A stretch of 64,000 nt of DNA, taken from contig NZ_CANKZF010000003.1 in assembly GCF_947488515.1 (NCBI RefSeq), forward strand, positions 496,001-560,000, in the 5' to 3' direction. The stretch's first letter is position 1. Every line of letters begins with the position of its first letter. The position numbers were made by a program, and so were the translations under genes. The stretch is from an uncultured Nocardioides sp. (GTDB lineage Bacteria > Actinomycetota > Actinomycetes > Propionibacteriales > Nocardioidaceae). The notes under the pieces were generated by a model. It had not been told where the DNA came from, did no database searches, and worked only from the letters and a program-made list of their open reading frames with translations. Below are positions 57,516-64,000 of this stretch, piece by piece.

Positions 57516-59456
57516 GTGGTTGGGGCCGACAAGGTGTCAGTGGTGCTCGTCGACGACTCCGTCGACGTGCGGACACTGGTGCGCATCCGGCTCGAGTCCT
57601 CGGGGCTGTTCGACGTCACAGGCGAGGCCGCCGACGGCGAGCAGGCCATCGCGCTCGTGATCCGGGACGAGCCCACGCTGGTGCTCCTCGACGTCTCGAT
57701 GCCCCGCATGGACGGCCTCGAGACCCTGCCGTCGATCCTCGCGGTGCGGCCCGAGACCGCCGTGGTGATGTTCAGCGGCTTCGGTGGCACCCACCTCGCC
57801 GCGGAGGTGCGGGAGCTGGGCGCGGTCGACTTCATCGAGAAGTCGATCCCGCTGGACGAGCTCCCCGAGCGCCTGCTGCAGAGCCTGCAGGTCACGAGCC
57901 CGGAGCCCGTCACACCTCCACCGCCTTCGCAACCTTCGCCGACGGACGCCGCTGCCGAGCTGCTCGGGGTGGATGCGGACGCCACCCGGCTCGAGCAGGA
58001 GATCCTGGACGAGCACCTCGAGGGCTTCCGTGCGCTCTTCGACCGGGCCGCGATCGGCATGGCGACCCTGACCTTGCACGCCACGATCGTGCGGGCCAAC
58101 GACGCGCTCGCCGACCTCATGTCGTGCGAGCCGAGCGAGCTGGTCGGCGTCGACTACGGTCGCCTGACCGGTGGGCTGGGCGACGTCCTGGACCACCGCC
58201 TCGAGGCGCTGAGGACCTCGCAGGAGGACGTCGCCACGTTCGAGCACCGCATCCCCGGACCGCCGGGAGTGACGGACGTCCGCACCGCCCTCGTGACCCT
58301 CGTCCCGATCCGCGACTCGGGCGGCCAGGTGCTCTACGTGTTCGCGCAGGTGCAGGACATCAGCGCCCAGCGCACCGTCGAGGACGAGCTGCACCGCACC
58401 GAGGAGAAGTTCCGGTTCCTGGTCGCCGCGGTCGAGGAGTACGCCGTGTTCATGCTCGACACCCGAGGACGGGTGATGAGCTGGAACGCAGGCGCGCGCC
58501 GGATCAAGGGCTACCGCGCCCACGAGATCATCGGGAGCGACTTCCGGGTCTTCTACCCCGAGGAGCAGCAGCTGACGGGGCACCCGCAGCGCAATCTCGA
58601 GGCGGCGCTGCGCGACGGGTCGTTCGCCGAGGAGGGCTGGCGCGTGCGCCAGGACGGCACCCGGTTCTGGGCCAGCGTCGTCATCAGCCCGGTCCACGAC
58701 GACCGGGGCCTGCACATCGGGTTCGCGAAGGTCACCCGCGACCAGACCGAGCAACGGCAGTACGCCGACGACCGGCTGGAGGCCATGGCCGAGCAGGCTC
58801 GCCTGCTCGCCGTCACGGCCCACGAGCTGAGGAACCCCACGGCCGTCATCGACGGCAGCGCCCGTGCCCTCCAGGTGTCGGAGGGCCAGATGTCGGCCGG
58901 CGAGCGCGACCAGCTCTTCCGCGGCATCCGGAGCAGCGCGGAGCGACTGCGTCGGCTCGCCGCCGACCTGACCGCTGCCTCCGAAGCGCAGAGCTCGGGC
59001 ATGGAGTTCCGGAGGCAGAGCGTGTCGCTCCCGGAGCTGGTCCGGGGCGCCGCAGCCCGCCGGGAGGCCGCCAGTCCCACCGCCCACGTCGGTGTCGACG
59101 TGCCTGACGGCGCCGTCCTCCAGGCCGACGAGGTGCGGCTCGCCCAGGCGATCGACAACCTGCTGGACAACGCGATCCGTCACGGCGCCCCGCCCTTCAC
59201 GATGGGTGCGCAGGTGCGTGGTGACCACGTCGAGCTCCGGGTCACGGACGCGGGCCACGGCGTTCCTGAAGAGCTCGTGCTGCGGCTGTTCGACCGCTTC
59301 GCCGCGGCCGGGGCCACGGGCGGGACCGGACTCGGCCTGTACCTCGTGCGGGAGATCGCGAGGGGCCACGGCGGCGAGGTCGTCTACCAGCCGCCGGTCG
59401 ACGACAGCCCGACGACGTTCCTCATCCGGGTGCCCGTGGCCGCCGCGATCGCCTGA
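57516..59456 (+). CDS. receiver-PAS-PAS-histidine kinase hybrid signalling protein
   Basis: A 646-residue soluble signalling protein with unusual order. Residues 1-125 are a receiver domain: acidic pair VDD (12-14), phosphorylation site D59 in LVLLDVSMPRMDG and K109 in FIEKSIP. A P/S-rich linker follows (130-145), then PAS-like regions at about 165-285 and 295-412. The kinase part has the H-box AVTAHELRNPTAV with H436 and ATPase motifs DNLLDNAIRHGA (N-box), VTDAGHGVPEE (G1) and GTGLGLYLV (G2). There are no membrane segments, so the input is probably cytoplasmic. GTG 57516 with GGAGGAA and AAGG ahead. No separate response regulator is adjacent. Confidence 0.9.
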   Translation: MVGADKVSVVLVDDSVDVRTLVRIRLESSGLFDVTGEAADGEQAIALVIRDEPTLVLLDVSMPRMDGLETLPSILAVRPETAVVMFSGFGGTHLAAEVRELGAVDFIEKSIPLDELPERLLQSLQVTSPEPVTPPPPSQPSPTDAAAELLGVDADATRLEQEILDEHLEGFRALFDRAAIGMATLTLHATIVRANDALADLMSCEPSELVGVDYGRLTGGLGDVLDHRLEALRTSQEDVATFEHRIPGPPGVTDVRTALVTLVPIRDSGGQVLYVFAQVQDISAQRTVEDELHRTEEKFRFLVAAVEEYAVFMLDTRGRVMSWNAGARRIKGYRAHEIIGSDFRVFYPEEQQLTGHPQRNLEAALRDGSFAEEGWRVRQDGTRFWASVVISPVHDDRGLHIGFAKVTRDQTEQRQYADDRLEAMAEQARLLAVTAHELRNPTAVIDGSARALQVSEGQMSAGERDQLFRGIRSSAERLRRLAADLTAASEAQSSGMEFRRQSVSLPELVRGAAARREAASPTAHVGVDVPDGAVLQADEVRLAQAIDNLLDNAIRHGAPPFTMGAQVRGDHVELRVTDAGHGVPEELVLRLFDRFAAAGATGGTGLGLYLVREIARGHGGEVVYQPPVDDSPTTFLIRVPVAAAIA

Positions 59457-59468
59457 CGGGCCACCCGG

Positions 59469-60890
59469 TCACAGGACGACGGCCGCCAGCATCACGAGCG
59501 GCAGCGAGACCACCGAGGCGACCGACGTCACGAGCGTCAGGGTCTTGAGCGTGCCCTTGGTCGACAGGCCCAGCAGCGACTTGAACATCCAGAAGAAGTT
59601 GCTGTTGACCTGCAGGGCGAACATCGCGCCCGACGCGATGGCGAGGCCGACGGCGATGGGGGAGATGGCCAGCGAGTCGAGGATCGGGGCGATGATGCCG
59701 GCCGCGGTGATCGCCGCCACCGACACGGAGCCGATCGCCAGGTGCAGGACCGCGGCGATGAACCACGCCAGCAGGATGCTCAGCACGACGGGGGCCCCCT
59801 CGTCGGCCTGGAACAGGTCGCCCAGCACGCTGTCGAGCCCGGTCGCCTCGATGACCGCGCCGAGCGAGCCCCCCACGCCGGTGATGAGGAGGATCTCGCC
59901 GGTCGTGTGGAACCCGTCCTCCATCGCCTCGTTCGTGTGCTCGCGGCCCGACGAGGTGCGCGAGAGGAAGTAGGCCCCGAGGAGCCCGATGAAGAGCGCG
60001 ACGTTGGCGTCGCCGAGGAAGGCGATGAAGGCGTTGGACCAGCCGCCGAGCTCGGCGAACGCGCCGAAGGCGATCAGCAGCAGCGGCACCAGGATCGGCA
60101 GCATCAGGACCACCAGCGGGAGCTGGCGTACGCCCTGCTGCTCCCTCGCGGCGGTCGCCCTCGACTCGCTGCTGGCCACCGCCTCCTGCGAGGACTCCGC
60201 CTCGCCCGTCAGGTAGGCACGGTCGGCCGCCTCCTGCTCGGCCATCGCCTCGTCGACCTCCTCGTCCGTCTCCGGGTTCCAGAAGCCGCCGGCGGAGAAC
60301 AGCAGGCGCATCAGCAGCGTGGAGACGAGAGCCGTGATCAGGCCGATCACGACGCCGTAGATGAGCCAGTCGCCGAGGCGGATGTCGAGCAGGCCGGCGA
60401 TCGAGATCGCGGCGAGGCCGGGGATGACGAAGACGTAGCCGGCGAAGATCCCGCAACCCAACGCGGAGGCGAGCACGGGGAGGCCCACCTTGCCGATGAA
60501 CGGGGACGCCGAGCGGGCGACGGGTGCGGCGAGGACGACCTGCACGTCCACGTAGATCGACGGCATCACCACGGCCAGCATCGACGTCAGGGCGTACGGC
60601 AGCCGCGCCGAGCCGACCCGCTGCACCAGGAGCGCGACCAGGCGCCGGAACGCGCCCGTGGAGTGCAGCAGCGAGCCGATCAGCACACCGAAGCCGATCA
60701 GCAGGCCGACCTCCGCCATGATCCCGCCGAAGCCGGTGGTGATCGCCTCGATGGTGCCGGCGAAGCCGACGCCGCTGGCCAGTCCGAGGTACAGGGATCC
60801 GAGGATCAGCGAGATCACCGGGTCGATGCGGACCTTGATGATGAGGGTGATGACCAGCACGATCGCGATCGTGGTGTGCAGGGCGACCAT
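59469..60890 (-). CDS. GntP-family permease
   Basis: A 473-residue membrane carrier of the gluconate:H+ symporter family. Family features are LHTTIAIVLVITLIIKVRID at the N-terminus, GFGVLIGSLLHSTGAFRRL, MPSIYVDVQVVLAAPVARSA, FIPGLAAISIAGLL-like repeats, and the C-terminal IGSVSVAAITAAGIIAPIL and SNFFWMFKSLLGLSTKGTLK. A long cytoplasmic loop (about 230-285) is rich in E and A. The substrate may be gluconate or a related sugar acid, but no kinase gene is linked. ATG 60890 with GGAGAG. It is convergent with the hybrid kinase. Confidence 0.92.
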   Translation of the reverse strand: MVALHTTIAIVLVITLIIKVRIDPVISLILGSLYLGLASGVGFAGTIEAITTGFGGIMAEVGLLIGFGVLIGSLLHSTGAFRRLVALLVQRVGSARLPYALTSMLAVVMPSIYVDVQVVLAAPVARSASPFIGKVGLPVLASALGCGIFAGYVFVIPGLAAISIAGLLDIRLGDWLIYGVVIGLITALVSTLLMRLLFSAGGFWNPETDEEVDEAMAEQEAADRAYLTGEAESSQEAVASSESRATAAREQQGVRQLPLVVLMLPILVPLLLIAFGAFAELGGWSNAFIAFLGDANVALFIGLLGAYFLSRTSSGREHTNEAMEDGFHTTGEILLITGVGGSLGAVIEATGLDSVLGDLFQADEGAPVVLSILLAWFIAAVLHLAIGSVSVAAITAAGIIAPILDSLAISPIAVGLAIASGAMFALQVNSNFFWMFKSLLGLSTKGTLKTLTLVTSVASVVSLPLVMLAAVVL

Positions 60891-61017
60891 GGGCTCTCCA
60901 GAGAAGTCGTCGTCCCCGAGAGGCTCCCGAGTGGCCTCCTGTCTACCCGTGCCGGACGGGGATTGACCACCCGGTGTCGAGTGCTGGGCGGCGTCGGGTG
61001 GCACCGCCGGCGCTGGA

Positions 61018-61023
61018 TAGGGT
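61018..61023 (+). promoter_or_regulatory. -10 box TAGGGT of a leaderless promoter
   Basis: TAGGGT ends 7 nt before GTG 61031 of the HAD gene and supports that start. Confidence 0.55.
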
Positions 61024-61030
61024 CGGGCGT

Positions 61031-61759
61031 GTGACATCACACCGCAGCCGGGTCGGCGCGGTCGCTGGCGCTCCCGCGCCATTGCCGGCCGCGGTGCTCT
61101 GGGACATGGACGGCACGCTCGTCGACACCGAGCCCTACTGGATCGCCACCGAGTACGCGATGGCGGAGAAGTACGGCGGCTCCTGGTCGGAGGAGCACGC
61201 GATGAACCTCGTCGGCAACGCGCTGCTCGAGTCCGGCGACTACATCCGCGTGCACATGGGGATCGACCGCACGCCGCAGCAGATCGTCGACGAGCTGCTC
61301 GACGGCGTCGTCGCGCGGGTCGAGGTGGAGGTGCCGTGGCGCCCCGGGGCCCGCGAGCTCCTCTCCGACCTGAACCGGCGGGGCGTGCCCTGCGCCCTCG
61401 TCACCATGTCGTGGCAGCGGTTCGTCGACGCGATCCTGGCCCGGCTCGCCGACGACGCCTTCGCGACGGTCGTGACCGGGGACCGCGTCGAGTTCGGCAA
61501 GCCGCACCCGGAGCCCTACCTCACCGCGGCCGCCGAGCTGGGCCTCCACCCGGGGCAGTGCCTGGCGATCGAGGACTCGAACACCGGCGCCAAGTCGGCC
61601 GTCGCTGCCGGGTGCACCGTGCTGTGCGTGCCCCACCACGTGCCGATCCTCGAGGGGGAGGGGCGCGTCTTCGTCGACACCCTCGACGGCCTCGACACCG
61701 CGGGACTCGCCGCACTCGTGGACACGTACGCCGGCCGGTCGGCGAACCCGACCACCTGA
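61031..61759 (+). CDS. HAD-superfamily phosphatase (beta-phosphoglucomutase-like)
   Basis: A 242-residue hydrolase with a four-helix cap. Motif I is VLWDMDGTLVDTEPYW (nucleophile Asp at about residue 25), motif II is the Thr in CALVTMSWQRFV, motif III the Lys in EFGKPHPEPYLTAA, and motif IV is CLAIEDSNTGAKSAVAAG. This is the pattern of subfamily IA sugar-phosphate phosphatases; the substrate is not known. GTG 61031 is set by the -10 spacing and leaves an N-terminal Ala/Pro-rich tail of about 20 residues. Confidence 0.9.
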   Translation: MTSHRSRVGAVAGAPAPLPAAVLWDMDGTLVDTEPYWIATEYAMAEKYGGSWSEEHAMNLVGNALLESGDYIRVHMGIDRTPQQIVDELLDGVVARVEVEVPWRPGARELLSDLNRRGVPCALVTMSWQRFVDAILARLADDAFATVVTGDRVEFGKPHPEPYLTAAAELGLHPGQCLAIEDSNTGAKSAVAAGCTVLCVPHHVPILEGEGRVFVDTLDGLDTAGLAALVDTYAGRSANPTT

Positions 61760-61793
61760 CGCCGCTGCCAGCGGTCGGCGGTCGGCGGGATCG

Positions 61794-62714
61794 TCAGTCG
61801 GTGGACTCGTCCGTCGACGCGTCCGACGCCGTGGCCGGAGCGGCCTCCGGCAGCGGCGGGATCGTGCCGCCCTTGGTCGGGCAGAACTCGTGGAACGAGC
61901 ACCAGTCGCAGAGACGGGACGGGCTCGGGCGCCAGTCGCCCGTCTCCTGGGCGAGGCGGATGGCCCGCCACACCGCCTCGACCTTGCGCTCGGTGGCGCG
62001 GAGGTCGTCCTCGTCGGGCTCGTAGCGCAGGATCTCGCCGTTGCCGAGGTAGACCAGCTGCAGCACCGACGGCACGACGCCGCGCAGCCGCCAGAGGACG
62101 AGCGCGTAGAACCTCATCTGGAACAACGCCTTGGCTTCGTAGCCCTCGCCCGGGGCCTTGCCGCTCTTGTAGTCGACCACCCTGATCCGACCGTCCGGAG
62201 CCACGTCGACCCGGTCGACGAACCCGCGCAGCAGCAGCTTGGAGTCGAGCAGCGCCTCGACGTAGAGCTCCCGCTCGGCCGGCTCGAGGCGGCGCGGGTC
62301 CTCGAGGTCGAAGTAGCGGTCGAGCACGGTGCGGCAGGAGGCGAGCCATGCGGCGAGGTCGGGGCCTTCGCCGCCGAACATCTCGGCCAGGCCGGGATCG
62401 GCCTCGAGCAGCACCTCCCAGGTGGGCACGAGCATGTCGCCGGCCCGCTCGGGCGTGCGCTCCGCCGCCGGTGCGTCGAAGAGGTCCTCGAGCACCTTGT
62501 GCACCACGGTGCCGCGGACGGCGTCGGGGGACGGCGGCTCGGGCAGCCGGTCGATGGTGCGGAAGCGGTACATCAGGGGGCAGGCCATGAAGTCGCCCGC
62601 CCGGCTGGGCGAGATCGCCCCGAGCACGTCGACCCCGTCCACGGGCGTCGAGATCCGCTCGGCGGGGGACTCGGGCGCCGTCGTGGTGGCTGGAGCCGGG
62701 AGGGGGATCGACAT
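61794..62714 (-). CDS. RecB-family exonuclease-like protein with probable 4Fe-4S cluster
   Basis: A 306-residue PD-(D/E)xK nuclease. ISPSRAGDFMACPLMYRFR carries the first cluster Cys, RGTVVHKVLEDLFD the motif-I His, and GFVDRVDVAPDGRIRVVDYKSGKAPG the catalytic Asp, Asp and Lys. The C-terminal LCDWCSFHEFC gives three more Cys, the usual iron-sulfur arrangement of AddB-like and Cas4-like nucleases. It is similar in kind to the RecB-type protein of mycobacteria (Rv2119). No cas genes are present. ATG 62714; TAGGCT lies 10 nt upstream (62730-62725, minus). Confidence 0.9.
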   Translation of the reverse strand: MSIPLPAPATTTAPESPAERISTPVDGVDVLGAISPSRAGDFMACPLMYRFRTIDRLPEPPSPDAVRGTVVHKVLEDLFDAPAAERTPERAGDMLVPTWEVLLEADPGLAEMFGGEGPDLAAWLASCRTVLDRYFDLEDPRRLEPAERELYVEALLDSKLLLRGFVDRVDVAPDGRIRVVDYKSGKAPGEGYEAKALFQMRFYALVLWRLRGVVPSVLQLVYLGNGEILRYEPDEDDLRATERKVEAVWRAIRLAQETGDWRPSPSRLCDWCSFHEFCPTKGGTIPPLPEAAPATASDASTDESTD

Positions 62715-62805
62715 GACGCGGCTCAGCCTAGGCGCGGCCACCGACAGCGGAGGCACGACGGCGGACGACTCGCACGGGCGGGCGGGCGCTGTGGGCGGGG
62801 TTCGT

Positions 62806-62811
62806 TAGGGT
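62806..62811 (+). promoter_or_regulatory. -10 box TAGGGT of a leaderless promoter
   Basis: TAGGGT ends 6 nt before GTG 62818 of the M50 protease gene. Confidence 0.55.
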
Positions 62812-62817
62812 CGAGGC

Positions 62818-63987
62818 GTGTCCGAACCCACCGACCCAGCGTCTGCCGACGGCGACCAACGACGCCCGCCGCGCCCGCGCGGCACGCTGCGCATCGGGTC
62901 GATCGTCGGCATCGACGTCCTCATCACGTCCTCGTGGTTCGTCGTCGCCCTGCTGATCTCGCTGGCGTTCGGGCCGCGCATCGAGGCCGCCCAACCCGGT
63001 CTGGGGTTCTGGAAGTACGTCGCCGGCTTCGTGTTCGCGGTCGTGCTCTACCTCTCCGTCCTGCTCCACGAGGCCTCACACGCGGTCGTCGCCAAGCGCC
63101 TGGGCTACGGCGTCAACTCGATCACGCTGCACTTCCTCGGCGGCATGACGGAGGTCGACGGGCAGTCCCGGCGCCCTCGCCACGAGTTCTGGATCGCCGT
63201 CGTCGGCCCGCTCACCTCGATCGCGGTCGGCGCCGTGTCCGGTGCCGTGGCCTACGTGATGTCCGACGGGCTCGTCCGGGAGGCGATGATCCTCCTCGCC
63301 GGCGCCAACCTGCTGATCGGCGTGCTCAACCTCGTGCCCGGCCTGCCGCTCGACGGCGGGCGCGTGCTCAAGGCGCTGGTCTGGGGTGCCTCCGGCAACC
63401 AGCACCGCGGCACCATCGTCGCCGGCTGGGGCGGTCGCATCACGGCCCTGGCGCTGCTGGCCTGGCCGCTGGTGCAGGAGCAGGTCATCGGTGAGCCGCC
63501 GAGCATCCTCGACCTCGTCCTCGTGTTCATCCTGGGCCTCTTCCTCTGGACCGGCGCGACGGCCGCGATGGCCCACGCCCGGCTCCGGCAGCGCCTCCCT
63601 GCCCTCGTCGCGCGCCCGCTCGCACGCCGTACGCTCACCGTCCCCGAGGACCTGCCCCTCGCCGAGGCCGTACGCCGGGCGCAGGAGGCCGAGGCGGGCA
63701 GCATCGTCACCGTCACGCCCGACGGCACCCCTGTCGGCATCGTCAGCGAGGCGGCGGTCACCGCGATGCCGGCCGAACGGCGTCCCTGGGTGGCGGTCTC
63801 GGCGGTCGCCCGGACGATGGAGGAGGGGCTCACGCTGCCCGCCACCGTCGCGGGGGAGGACCTCATCCTCGCCATCAGCCGACGCCCCGCGGAGGAGTAC
63901 CTCCTCGTCGAGGCCGACGGCCGGATCTACGGGGTGCTGTCGACCGCCGACGTCGACCGCGCGTTTCGCGACAACGGTCGCCGCTGA
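62818..63987 (+). CDS. site-2-type (M50 family) intramembrane metalloprotease with CBS domains
   Basis: A 389-residue membrane protein with about six hydrophobic segments. The zinc site is VLLHEASHAVVAKRLG (HExxH, near residue 85) and the third ligand is in NLVPGLPLDGGRVLKAL. The C-terminal about 120 residues are two CBS motifs, LPLAEAVRRAQEAEAGSIVT and LILAISRRPAEEYLLVEADG, which may sense adenine nucleotides. Such proteases cut membrane anchors, for example of anti-sigma factors; the target is unknown here. An N-terminal tail rich in D, R and P precedes the first membrane segment. It is divergent from the RecB-like gene. Confidence 0.92.
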   Translation: MSEPTDPASADGDQRRPPRPRGTLRIGSIVGIDVLITSSWFVVALLISLAFGPRIEAAQPGLGFWKYVAGFVFAVVLYLSVLLHEASHAVVAKRLGYGVNSITLHFLGGMTEVDGQSRRPRHEFWIAVVGPLTSIAVGAVSGAVAYVMSDGLVREAMILLAGANLLIGVLNLVPGLPLDGGRVLKALVWGASGNQHRGTIVAGWGGRITALALLAWPLVQEQVIGEPPSILDLVLVFILGLFLWTGATAAMAHARLRQRLPALVARPLARRTLTVPEDLPLAEAVRRAQEAEAGSIVTVTPDGTPVGIVSEAAVTAMPAERRPWVAVSAVARTMEEGLTLPATVAGEDLILAISRRPAEEYLLVEADGRIYGVLSTADVDRAFRDNGRR

Positions 63988-64000
63988 GGGAAATCGGCCC

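Overview
The window is chromosomal DNA of a high-GC actinomycete. GTG starts, 1-4 bp start/stop overlaps, mIHF, MshC (mycothiol), HMwFabG and an apparently helicase-dead PriA all point that way. Gene order and protein character suggest Nocardioidaceae or a close relative; this is inference, since there is no rRNA to check. I found no tRNA, rRNA, CRISPR, insertion sequence or prophage. About 57 protein genes fill the window, with few gaps over 200 bp.

Layout: (1) 1-1.6 kb: a SigE-family sigma factor and a membrane-anchored partner cut by the window edge. (2) 1.7-12.9 kb: lipid metabolism. It has an amino-acid permease, fadB/fadA, a PAC2 protein, a TesB thioesterase, a MaoC hydratase, a large FabG and FadA2, then a methyltransferase. 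(3) 13.0-29.2 kb: pyrimidine biosynthesis in two blocks, pyrR-pyrB-pyrC and carA-carB-pyrD-pyrK-(DHODH-like)-pyrF. The blocks are separated by a 5.4 kb insert holding a DUF3060-like secreted protein, two VOC proteins, a CoA-transferase and an ABC-F ATPase. Each block starts with its own PyrR-type RNA hairpin that pairs with the Shine-Dalgarno sequence. (4) 29.2-43.6 kb: a housekeeping run in the mycobacterial order: mihF-gmk-rpoZ-coaBC-metK-priA-def-fmt-rsmB, then rpe, with a secreted protein, a stand-alone LigD-type polymerase and a lipid kinase between. (5) 43.6-52.3 kb: small conserved proteins, an aldo/keto reductase, uppP, an MFS carrier, corA, and a phosphatase-DUF3090-SCO1664-mshC block that resembles the mycobacterial Rv2136c-Rv2130c neighbourhood. 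(6) 52.6-64 kb: a second PAC2 protein, metH, a receiver-PAS-PAS-kinase protein, a GntP permease, a HAD phosphatase, a RecB-like nuclease and an M50 protease with CBS domains.

Points of most interest: a class-1B dihydroorotate dehydrogenase homologue that has lost its catalytic cysteine, next to an intact PyrK and an intact class-2 PyrD; duplicated PyrR leaders on a split operon; a five-codon leader ORF before the ABC-F gene; an 83-bp-period repeat array between mshC and the PAC2 gene; two copies of a 51-bp hairpin element 23 kb apart; and many leaderless promoters, two of which use the upstream gene's stop codon as part of the -10 box.
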